A stretch of DNA of 64,000 nt. Origin: Proteiniclasticum sp. (lineage in GTDB: Bacteria > Bacillota > Clostridia > Clostridiales > Clostridiaceae). The position numbers were made by a program, and so were the translations under genes. The notes under the pieces are model-generated. The model was not told the origin of the DNA, ran no database searches, and saw only the letters and a list, made by a program, of their open reading frames with translations. Each line of letters begins with the position of its first letter. Positions within the stretch are counted from its first letter, which is position 1. Shown here piece by piece: positions 50,625 through 57,381 of the stretch. Location of the stretch: the NCBI RefSeq assembly GCF_003514505.1, contig NZ_DOPX01000032.1, positions 1-64,000 on the forward strand. Direction: 5' to 3'.

Positions 50625-51141
50625 AAAACAGAAGATTATTAGAAATACTTTTTTACTTATTGCTTTTTCTTTTCTCCTGTTCACAAGAAGTTATCTCTAT
50701 CTGGACCCAATGACCGCATTTAGGGCCTCTGAACGGAGCAACCATTATGGTCCTTCTGAGGTAGTCTATATGGAAAGTTTTCCAGGTGGAAAGTACATTG
50801 TTGGGAGATATGAACAGTGGATCTCAAAGTCTGAAATTAATCAGGTCTTCGGGATCTTTTGGCGGATCGGAAATGCCTATACAGGAATCGAGATAAAGGA
50901 AAATCAGCCACTTACTTATGTATGGTCCCAATCAGATTATGGTTTTCATGCTTACGGGATTATCACTGACTCAAAGATTGCTAAGATTGAAGTATATACA
51001 TCAGACGGTTCAATACTGACTCAAAGTGATTTTCATGAGGGATTCTTTATACTTTCTTGGGAGGAAGACGCTGAATTTCGGAAAATCATGGCCTATGATG
51101 CATCAGGTGCTGTGATTTTTGAAGAAGAACGATTAAGATAA
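50617..51141 (+). CDS. Membrane-anchored protein of unknown function
   Basis: 174 residues from ATG 50617, with one N-terminal membrane anchor (about 8-26) and an outer domain of about 140 residues rich in aromatic residues. It overlaps the HAAS-domain gene by 8 nt. No family recognised; its partner is probably the preceding protein. Confidence 0.75.
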   Translation: MNRKQKIIRNTFLLIAFSFLLFTRSYLYLDPMTAFRASERSNHYGPSEVVYMESFPGGKYIVGRYEQWISKSEINQVFGIFWRIGNAYTGIEIKENQPLTYVWSQSDYGFHAYGIITDSKIAKIEVYTSDGSILTQSDFHEGFFILSWEEDAEFRKIMAYDASGAVIFEEERLR

Positions 51142-51174
51142 TAAATCGAGTTAAGTACTGAGAGGTGATAACGT

Positions 51175-51660
51175 ATGGAAATTTGGGACGCGTATGATCA
51201 AGATGGAAGAAGGGCTGATAGAGAACTCATCCGTGGGGAGCCCATTCCTCAAGGGCTATATCATCTGGTTTCTGAGATGCTTGTGAGGCATGTGGATGGA
51301 GACTATCTTCTCATGCAGCGGGACTTTCAGAAGGAAGGATACCCCGGGTGGATGGAAGCGACGGCAGGAGGGAGTGCCCTAAAGGGAGAAACACCGCTGG
51401 AAGCAGCCAAGCGGGAACTTCAAGAAGAAACTGGCCTAACAGGGATTTCATTTCAGGAGATTGGATGGCATCGCACAAAGAATACGATATTTATTAGTTA
51501 TCTGGTCATTACAGATTGTGACAAGACCTCTGTAAAGCTTCAGGAAGGGGAGACTATTGGATACCAATGGTTAAAAGAAGAGGAGTTTCTCAGGTTTTTG
51601 AACTCTTCGGAAGTGATTCCGCCACAGAAGGAAAGATTGATAGAGTACCTTAATGTTTAA
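51175..51660 (+). CDS. NUDIX hydrolase
   Basis: 161 residues with a complete Nudix box (G65 to L88: G-x5-E-x7-REL-x2-EE-x-GL), so it should cleave a nucleoside diphosphate linked to another group, or a similar substrate. The N-terminal EIWDAYDQDGR part resembles the isopentenyl-diphosphate isomerase-like subgroup. The true substrate cannot be read. GAGAGGTGATAAC precedes ATG 51175. Confidence 0.9.
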   Translation: MEIWDAYDQDGRRADRELIRGEPIPQGLYHLVSEMLVRHVDGDYLLMQRDFQKEGYPGWMEATAGGSALKGETPLEAAKRELQEETGLTGISFQEIGWHRTKNTIFISYLVITDCDKTSVKLQEGETIGYQWLKEEEFLRFLNSSEVIPPQKERLIEYLNV

Positions 51661-51689
51661 GCTGTGAAGGGTAAAATGATACAAAAAGG

Positions 51690-51741
51690 TACGAAAGACC
51701 GAGCTCTCTTTGGTAAGGAGAAAGTACGGTCTTTCTTTGTT
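51690..51741 (+). terminator. Terminator after the NUDIX gene
   Basis: GAAAGACCG (51693-51701) pairs perfectly with CGGTCTTTC (51727-51735) over a 25-nt loop, followed by TTTGTTTTT. Confidence 0.85.
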
Positions 51742-51744
51742 TTT

Positions 51745-51968
51745 ATCTATATGAGTGCAGAGAACGTGTACTTGGACTAGAGTTCTATATACATCAGAAA
51801 ACAAGATCATTTCTCAAAAACTGCTTTCAGCTTCACCTCAAGGGATTCATGAGTGGAGTTAACTATTAGAAATGATTAAGTGGATGCGGTGAATGACAAG
51901 GCAATGTTTGACCATAAATCATTTTCAATCAGCAAATACTATGAGGACAAACCAGAATCAATGGAAAA
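51745..51968. other. Gap without recognised features
   Basis: About 220 bp between the NUDIX terminator and the end of the minus-strand membrane protein gene. I see no supported coding sequence or RNA here. Confidence 0.5.
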
Positions 51969-52520
51969 TTAAGGATTCCCAGTATGATTTACAGAAAAAC
52001 AGTAGACTACCTTTAACATATAGAGTAAATAAATTAGGGTAAGGGGTAAGGGAAGGGCAATGTCACTTAAGATGAAGATGATAATAGCCATTGCACAAAG
52101 AGCTCCTGCTAACAAACGGTGGTAAACCTTCTCTCTTAGAATATTTATCAGAGATGCACTTGCAATGGTATATGACCAAATTATGAAAGCTATAAAAAAG
52201 TGACTTTGTAGAACTGCTGCTAAAATAAGTGGTTGAATGTGAACAGCAATGAAAATCCATCTGCTTTTAGGACGGTAGTTGTAATATTCATTGGTACCTG
52301 TACTGAGATTGGCGACTACGCCTCCAGAGATATCAAAAAATAAAAGCCATAAGACTAAAGTTTGATACCATTTTAGCTGCAGCCAATAAGAAGAAGTGGA
52401 TAAGAAGGTTAGTAGTGTTGCTGTTGCTGCAAATACTACAATTATGATGAACTCGGTTCGTTGTTGTTGGATGCCAAACAGCTCATGAAGGAACTTTGGA
52501 ATGCGTATAGATGTTTTCAT
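51969..52520 (-). CDS. Polytopic membrane protein of unknown function
   Basis: 183 residues with about five hydrophobic segments and short loops, the first at about residue 25. No family motif recognised. The start ATG 52520 is supported by AAAGGAG 9 nt upstream on the minus strand. It follows the tetR gene in the same direction after 164 nt and is therefore a plausible target of that repressor. A/T content looks higher than in neighbouring genes. Confidence 0.72.
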   Translation of the reverse strand: MKTSIRIPKFLHELFGIQQQRTEFIIIVVFAATATLLTFLSTSSYWLQLKWYQTLVLWLLFFDISGGVVANLSTGTNEYYNYRPKSRWIFIAVHIQPLILAAVLQSHFFIAFIIWSYTIASASLINILREKVYHRLLAGALCAMAIIIFILSDIALPLPLTLIYLLYMLKVVYCFSVNHTGNP

Positions 52521-52684
52521 GTTAAAGTACTCCTTTGGAAATATAATAGCTTTTTTCCACCATACATTAATATGTGCTTAGCTGCATAGGGCTAATAGAG
52601 AGAAAAGGGTACCAATGCATTCTTGTTGTTACTGTGTCATGTTACAAGCAACCATGCAAAGTGTATTGCTTCCTTTTGTAGCAA

Positions 52685-53311
52685 TTAGCCCTGCTGCACT
52701 GAAGAGCAGAAGTCTTTGTGATAAGGTTTCATGAGTATTCGTAGTTTATTTCTGACAGTGTTTTCAAATTCAACGAATGGTATAGTCTCATTAAAAATGT
52801 ATAACAGATATTCTGTAGCAACAGTTGAATAAAACACTTCTGCAAGCAACTGTGGGGTCATTTCACTTTGCTCAAAGGCTAATGAGACTTTCATATATTC
52901 TTCCGCTTTTTTTATATAGGACATGTCCAGAGCTAGCAGCTTATGGAGTAGAGTGTTGTTCTTCTTGGACAACTTCATCGCCGAAATCATGATGTCCATA
53001 ACGAACTGTTTTGGGATGCGATTCAGATTTCTCAAGGGAATCATGAAAATATCTATGATTTTGTCTAAAGGATGAATAGACGATGGAGTCTCTGTGAAGT
53101 AGGACCGTGATGATAAGTCTTCAAAGACTGCCATTAAGATATCATCTTTTGTTGCAAAATAGTTGAAAACTGTCCCTTCAGCTATGTTACACCGCTGAGC
53201 TATTGTTTTTGTGTTTGTTTTAGCATAACCAAAATCATTAAAAAGCTTCATTGACTCTTTTATGATGGCAGCTCTGGTTTCCGATTTGTTTTCTGGAGTA
53301 ATCCTTGCCAT
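52685..53311 (-). CDS. TetR-family transcriptional regulator
   Basis: 208 residues. The N-terminal HTH (about 10-57) contains TKTIAQRCNIAEGTVFNYFATKDDIL; the rest is a helical ligand-binding domain of unknown specificity. A perfect 20-bp palindrome overlaps its promoter, so it probably represses itself and perhaps the membrane protein gene downstream. GAGGGAGAGG lies before ATG 53311 on the minus strand. Confidence 0.92.
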   Translation of the reverse strand: MARITPENKSETRAAIIKESMKLFNDFGYAKTNTKTIAQRCNIAEGTVFNYFATKDDILMAVFEDLSSRSYFTETPSSIHPLDKIIDIFMIPLRNLNRIPKQFVMDIMISAMKLSKKNNTLLHKLLALDMSYIKKAEEYMKVSLAFEQSEMTPQLLAEVFYSTVATEYLLYIFNETIPFVEFENTVRNKLRILMKPYHKDFCSSVQQG

Positions 53312-53328
53312 AATTATACCTCTCCCTC

Positions 53329-53348
53329 AATATGAGTGCACTCATATT
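53329..53348. promoter_or_regulatory. Perfect 20-bp palindromic operator before tetR
   Basis: AATATGAGTGCACTCATATT is fully self-complementary and ends 18 nt upstream of the tetR start. It overlaps the minus-strand -10 box, the classical position for autorepression by a TetR dimer. Confidence 0.85.
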
Positions 53349-53374
53349 ATATCATGTCATGAAATGTGGGTAAA
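53346..53374 (-). promoter_or_regulatory. Promoter of tetR
   Basis: On the minus strand TTTACC (53374-53369) and TATAAT (53351-53346) are spaced 17 bp apart. The -10 box overlaps the palindrome. Confidence 0.7.
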
Positions 53375-53680
53375 CTCCTATTATTCACGGGGGCACAGTT
53401 CTGTTATGCTGTTATATGCCATGATCCACTAGTGCTAGCTTTTTTTTTTGAGAAGTGATGGGGAAAGAAAGTTTAAAGAAAGAAGCCGGTTTTACTCTTA
53501 TGACTAAAAATCTATTCAAGAATGGGCTCTGTTTTTAATAGATACTGTATTATGGAGGTTTATGTCACATCTGATGTACGCGAGGAACGTAAGGATGACA
53601 AGTGGCTCAGCGTAATACTGCAGAAGGATTAGAAGAAGTTTGAAGAAAGAGTAAGAATAACTTGTATAATAGCAGGATAG
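53375..53680. other. Intergenic DNA with only doubtful mini-ORFs
   Basis: About 300 bp between tetR and a terminator. A 26-codon plus-strand frame at 53552-53632 (MEVYVTSDVREERKDDKWLS onward) and a 17-codon frame at 53562 overlap each other. Neither has a convincing ribosome binding site. It may be the remains of a lost gene. Confidence 0.4.
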
Positions 53681-53703
53681 GAGCACCTTCGGGTGCTCTT
53701 TTA
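53681..53703 (+). terminator. Terminator with UUCG tetraloop and no clear upstream gene
   Basis: GAGCACC (53681-53687) pairs with GGTGCTC (53692-53698) around a TTCG loop, followed by TTTTAT. No recognisable plus-strand gene precedes it. Confidence 0.85.
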
Positions 53704-53763
53704 TAGTGCGTAAAGATGCTCTAACACCCATAACAGAGCATCGTAAACGACTTCAATAATTTA

Positions 53764-53792
53764 TTGACAGAAAATTCAATCATTGTTACAAT
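53764..53792 (+). promoter_or_regulatory. Promoter of eutBC
   Basis: TTGACA at 53764-53769 (consensus) and TACAAT at 53787-53792 with 17-bp spacing, about 265 bp upstream of the eutB start. Confidence 0.8.
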
Positions 53793-53798
53793 AGCGAC

Positions 53799-54055
53799 AT
53801 AACATAGAAGACTTGGCACGGAGATAGATGGTATATAGAAAATATACTCATCAATTCAGATATAGTCCTTTTAGACAGGTGGCAGGTCTTTTGCTATGTT
53901 GTTTTCCGTTGTTTTGTACCAGGTGAATAAAAAAGGCAGTCTAAAGAGTGCGGGTGGGTATTCTTTACTATACTGCCGCCTCATGTGCAGGAGCTAAAGT
54001 ACACGCTAACCGGAAGGCCATGATTCCGGTTAAGTATCATGTAAAGGAGCGCAGC
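53799..54055 (+). promoter_or_regulatory. Long 5' leader of eutBC, unidentified regulatory RNA candidate
   Basis: A leader of about 260 nt. Hairpins seen include AACCGGA (54008-54014) with TCCGGTT (54025-54031), just before AAAGGAGC, and a short AGAC/GTCT pairing near 53872-53890 followed by TTTT. I found no cobalamin riboswitch boxes and no certain ANTAR double-hairpin of the type known from eut operons. An upstream in-frame GTG/ATG extension (from 53948) has no family support. Confidence 0.4.
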
Positions 54056-55420
54056 ATGAAACTCAAAACAATTGTCAACGGAAAAGTATACCAGTTTAAA
54101 GATGTGAAAGACGTGCTGGCCAAGGCCAATGAGCCCAAGGCCGGTGACAGGCTGCAGAAGATTGCAGCCAGTGATGAAACAGAAAGAGTAGCGGCAAAGG
54201 TTGTGCTGTCGGAGATGCTGGTGGAGGATCTAGTGGAGAATCCAACAGTGCCCTATGAAAAAGATGAAGTCACCAGAGTGAATCTGGATGGCATGAACAA
54301 AAAGACCTATGAGAGAATCAGAAGGATGTCCATAGGAAGTCTACGTGAACTCATCCTGGACCATAAGACCACCAACGATGATCTGAAGAGAATCTCCAGA
54401 GGCATCAGCGGAGAAGTGGCAGCAGGGGTAGCAAAGCTCATGAGTTCCATGGACCTGGTCTATGGTGCCAGTAAAATCCATAAAATAACCAGATGCAACA
54501 CAGAGATCGGTCATCCGGGGACCTTGTCCTACCGTATTCAGGCCAACAGCACCACAGACAATCCGGAAACCATCATCTTAGGAGTAATGGAAGGGATATC
54601 CTTTGGTTCTGGAGATGCCTGCATCGGGATCAATCCTGTGGAGGATAACTTTGAAAGCACCAACCGCATTGCACAGAAAGTCTTTGAGTTTGTGAAAAAA
54701 TACGATGTGCCAACGCAGATTACAGTGCTGTCCCACATCACGACCCAGATGGATGCCATGAGAAGAGGTACACCTCTTTCCATGATCTTCCAGTCCATTG
54801 CCGGAACAGAGAAAACCAACGACAGCTTCGGTGTCACAAAAAAACTCATACAGGAAGCCTATCAGGTGGCCTTTGAGTTTGGCATCAGTTCTGGGCCGAA
54901 CCTTCTATACTTTGAAACTGGGCAGGGCTCCGAAGTGTCTGTGGATGCTGATGAAGGCGTCGATGAAATGACCTTGGAAGCCAGAACCTACGGATTTGCC
55001 AGATATTTTGATCCATTCATGGTGAACAATGTCAGTGGATTCATTGGACCGGAGACCATCTATGATGGCAAGGAAATGATCCGGGCAAACCTCGAAGACC
55101 ATTTCATGGGAAAACTCATGGGACTGCCCATGGGCATGGCCCCTTGCTTCACAAATCATACACCAATCAATATGGACGATCAGCAGATCGGTACCATGCT
55201 TCTTACCATGGCAGGTGCAAATTTCTTCATGGGCATACCCCATGGGGATGATGTCATGCTTGCTTATCAGGACACCAGTTTTCATGATGATGCCTGTCTT
55301 CGGGAGCTCATGGGGAAAAAACCCGCACCGGAGTTCCACAGATGGCTCATGAAAAAGGGACTCATGGATGAACATGGAAAGCTCACTGCCATGGCAGGCG
55401 ATGCTTCCATCTTCTTGTAG
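54056..55420 (+). CDS. eutB: Ethanolamine ammonia-lyase large subunit
   Basis: EutB of 454 residues, the TIM-barrel catalytic subunit that, with adenosylcobalamin, splits ethanolamine to acetaldehyde and ammonia. Family segments are ISRGISGEVAAGVAKLMSS, SYRIQANSTTDNPETI, CIGINPVEDN and MAPCFTNHTPINMDDQ. AAAGGAGC at 54042-54049 fixes ATG 54056. No eutA reactivase, acetaldehyde dehydrogenase or microcompartment shell gene is near, so this is a minimal ethanolamine locus. Confidence 0.96.
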   Translation: MKLKTIVNGKVYQFKDVKDVLAKANEPKAGDRLQKIAASDETERVAAKVVLSEMLVEDLVENPTVPYEKDEVTRVNLDGMNKKTYERIRRMSIGSLRELILDHKTTNDDLKRISRGISGEVAAGVAKLMSSMDLVYGASKIHKITRCNTEIGHPGTLSYRIQANSTTDNPETIILGVMEGISFGSGDACIGINPVEDNFESTNRIAQKVFEFVKKYDVPTQITVLSHITTQMDAMRRGTPLSMIFQSIAGTEKTNDSFGVTKKLIQEAYQVAFEFGISSGPNLLYFETGQGSEVSVDADEGVDEMTLEARTYGFARYFDPFMVNNVSGFIGPETIYDGKEMIRANLEDHFMGKLMGLPMGMAPCFTNHTPINMDDQQIGTMLLTMAGANFFMGIPHGDDVMLAYQDTSFHDDACLRELMGKKPAPEFHRWLMKKGLMDEHGKLTAMAGDASIFL

Positions 55421-55432
55421 GAGGCGATGAAC

Positions 55433-56347
55433 ATGAATGATGTAGAGCTGAAAAGAATCATTGAAGAAGTTTTGGAAGCCATGAAGAATAGTGAAGAAAA
55501 CCTTAGAAAGAGCACACCGCTGGAAGAAGTGCCAAAAGCTGTAGAATCAGGAACAGCACCTCAAGGTACCGTGGTGGAAGACGATGTGATTCCGGATATC
55601 CTTCTGGATGACTATACTTCCTATCTGGATTTTGAGAATCCTGTGAATGGGCCAGAATTTTTAAGAATCAAGAAAAAAACAGATGCCAGAATGGGCCTTG
55701 GAAGATGTGGTCCTAGATATAGAACAAAAGCCTACTTAAGAATGCTCATGGACCATGCAGGGGCTTATGATGCTGCTTTATCAGAAGCACCGGAGGACAT
55801 CGCCAAAGACCTTCAGATGGTCATGGTAAAAACCCAGTGCCAAGATAAGGATGAATATCTGTCAAGACCGGACCTGGGCAGGATGTTTGATGAAGAGACG
55901 AAGAAGCATATTTTAGAAAGCTGCATCAAAAATGCAGATGTGCAGATCATCCTCTCGGAAGGTCTGTCCAGCACAGCCATGGAGAAAAATACCTCCAGCG
56001 TCTATCAGGCTCTAGTCCAGGGGCTGAAGATCGAGGGACTGACTAGTGGCACACCTTTATACGTGAAGTATGCAAGAGTTCCTGCCATGGATGTCATCAC
56101 AGAGCTTCTGCAGCCGAAGGTAACCATCATGCTCATCGGAGAAAGACCAGGTCTTTCGACCTTTGCCTCCATGAGTGCTTATCTTTCCTATAAGGGGAAA
56201 GTAGGTATGCCGGAGTCCCTTCGAAATGTCATTTCGAACATCCATGAAAATGGCATCAATCCATCTGAGGCGGGAGCTCATCTGGCCAGTGTCGTAAAAA
56301 GAATGATGGAGCAGAAGATCTCAGGCACAGAGTTCAAGATGGTGTAG
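55433..56347 (+). CDS. eutC: Ethanolamine ammonia-lyase small subunit
   Basis: EutC of 304 residues, the partner that helps bind coenzyme B12. LGRCGPRYRTKAYLRMLMDHA and ILSEGLSSTAMEKN are typical. AGGAGG at 55419-55424 is only 2 nt from ATG 55427 but 8 nt from ATG 55433, so the latter is preferred. It follows eutB after 12 nt and ends before a terminator. Confidence 0.95.
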   Translation: MNDVELKRIIEEVLEAMKNSEENLRKSTPLEEVPKAVESGTAPQGTVVEDDVIPDILLDDYTSYLDFENPVNGPEFLRIKKKTDARMGLGRCGPRYRTKAYLRMLMDHAGAYDAALSEAPEDIAKDLQMVMVKTQCQDKDEYLSRPDLGRMFDEETKKHILESCIKNADVQIILSEGLSSTAMEKNTSSVYQALVQGLKIEGLTSGTPLYVKYARVPAMDVITELLQPKVTIMLIGERPGLSTFASMSAYLSYKGKVGMPESLRNVISNIHENGINPSEAGAHLASVVKRMMEQKISGTEFKMV

Positions 56348-56357
56348 TTTTTGATTT

Positions 56358-56394
56358 ACAGAGTCAGAGGAAAACTTCTGATTCTGTTTTTTTG
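56358..56394 (+). terminator. Terminator of eutBC
   Basis: ACAGAGTCAGA (56358-56368) pairs with TCTGATTCTGT (56377-56387) with one wobble, followed by seven T. Confidence 0.9.
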
Positions 56395-56549
56395 CAGCTG
56401 TTTTTTTAGGTGAGTGGAAAAATCCGAACTGTGGTTTTCTCCCGTTCGTGTTTTTCTATCTGGGAGAAGGGAATCGATGCTTTTCGCAGGAAATTTGTCA
56501 TTTTTCAAGAGAAATGAGGTTAAAAATTGCAGTTATTTTGAAACATTTC

Positions 56550-56660
56550 TTGATTCCCGTCCCTTTCTCCTATAAACTATGAGTAGATGAATATGTAGTT
56601 GAAAAACTAAAATCACCGGGGGGAACGATTTAGTTCCTTTTGGTGATTTCTTTTTTTTCA
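56550..56660 (+). ncRNA. Candidate small RNA or attenuated leader (promoter plus terminator)
   Basis: TTGATT (56550) and TATAAA/TAAACT (56571-56578) form a possible promoter. About 25 nt later AAATCACC (56610-56617) pairs with GGTGATTT (56642-56649), with an inner GGAAC/GTTCC, followed by eight T. The transcript would be about 75 nt and mostly hairpin. It is either a stand-alone small RNA or a terminated leader of the citX-like gene. Confidence 0.45.
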
Positions 56661-56691
56661 ATTTCTTTCTGTCAGTTGAGTAAAAAACCTG

Positions 56692-56700
56692 TGATATAAT
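56692..56700 (+). promoter_or_regulatory. Extended -10 promoter of the citX-like gene
   Basis: TGATATAAT: a TATAAT at 56695-56700 with the TGN extension. The -35 region is poor. Confidence 0.5.
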
Positions 56701-56765
56701 GAAGTAAACGGTTGTGTTTTTTCTTGTGTCACGTTTCGCACTAAGAGGGCAAGGAGAGGAACCAT

Positions 56766-57335
56766 TTGGAGAAGCCAAGAACAAAAGAAATGCCTGCACT
56801 AAAGAGAATGACAAAAGAAGGATATGAGGAACTCGTACGATATCAGGAGAAGAAATGCACCATCATCGAAAACCTTCATAAGGTGCATATGTATCCTGTA
56901 CTGACGGTCCGGGCAAATTATCCCGGCGTGGAGAAGAACAACGACATCACAAGACTCATTAATGCAGAAATCTCAAAAACCATTGGAGAAATTTTCAAAG
57001 AGAAAATACTCATCCATGAAGTCTATGAGACTCCAGAAGGACCCACCATGTTCTATGTGGTGAAAGGTGATGCCAGAACCCTGAAGGAGAACTCTATTTT
57101 CATTGAGCAGCAGCATGATCTGGGAAGGTTTGTGGACATCGATGTCTATGATACCGACGAAGACTATGCAGTGGGGAGAATCGAACTTTCCTATGAACCA
57201 AGAAAGTGTTTTCTCTGTGACAGAGCGGCCAAGGTTTGTGCCAAAGAGAAGAGTCATCCGGTGGGAGAACTGGTGGCTTATATGGAAGAGATGGTTTCAC
57301 AGTATCTGGAAGACCACGATTTGACATTGAAGTAA
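56766..57335 (+). CDS. CitX-like holo-acyl-carrier-protein synthase (prosthetic group transferase)
   Basis: 189 residues resembling CitX, which attaches the phosphoribosyl-dephospho-CoA group to the acyl carrier subunit of citrate lyase. Support is the C-terminal cysteine motif RKCFLCDRAAKVCAKEKSHPV and overall length. No citrate lyase genes are near. Citramalate lyase carries the same prosthetic group and is the step after the hydratase at 36592-38006, so it is a likely client. Start is TTG 56766 after AAGGAGAGG. Confidence 0.75.
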   Translation: MEKPRTKEMPALKRMTKEGYEELVRYQEKKCTIIENLHKVHMYPVLTVRANYPGVEKNNDITRLINAEISKTIGEIFKEKILIHEVYETPEGPTMFYVVKGDARTLKENSIFIEQQHDLGRFVDIDVYDTDEDYAVGRIELSYEPRKCFLCDRAAKVCAKEKSHPVGELVAYMEEMVSQYLEDHDLTLK

Positions 57336-57381
57336 GAGAACCAAAAATCATATTGCAATACGAATATATTGGAGGGGTAAA

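Noticed and set aside
53870..53895. ANTAR-type antitermination hairpin before eutB
   Set aside because: Only a 4-bp AGAC/GTCT pairing is visible and the paired hexaloops required by that motif could not be identified.
53948..54055. N-terminal extension of EutB from an upstream in-frame start
   Set aside because: AAAGGAGC lies directly before ATG 54056 and the extension does not resemble any EutB sequence.
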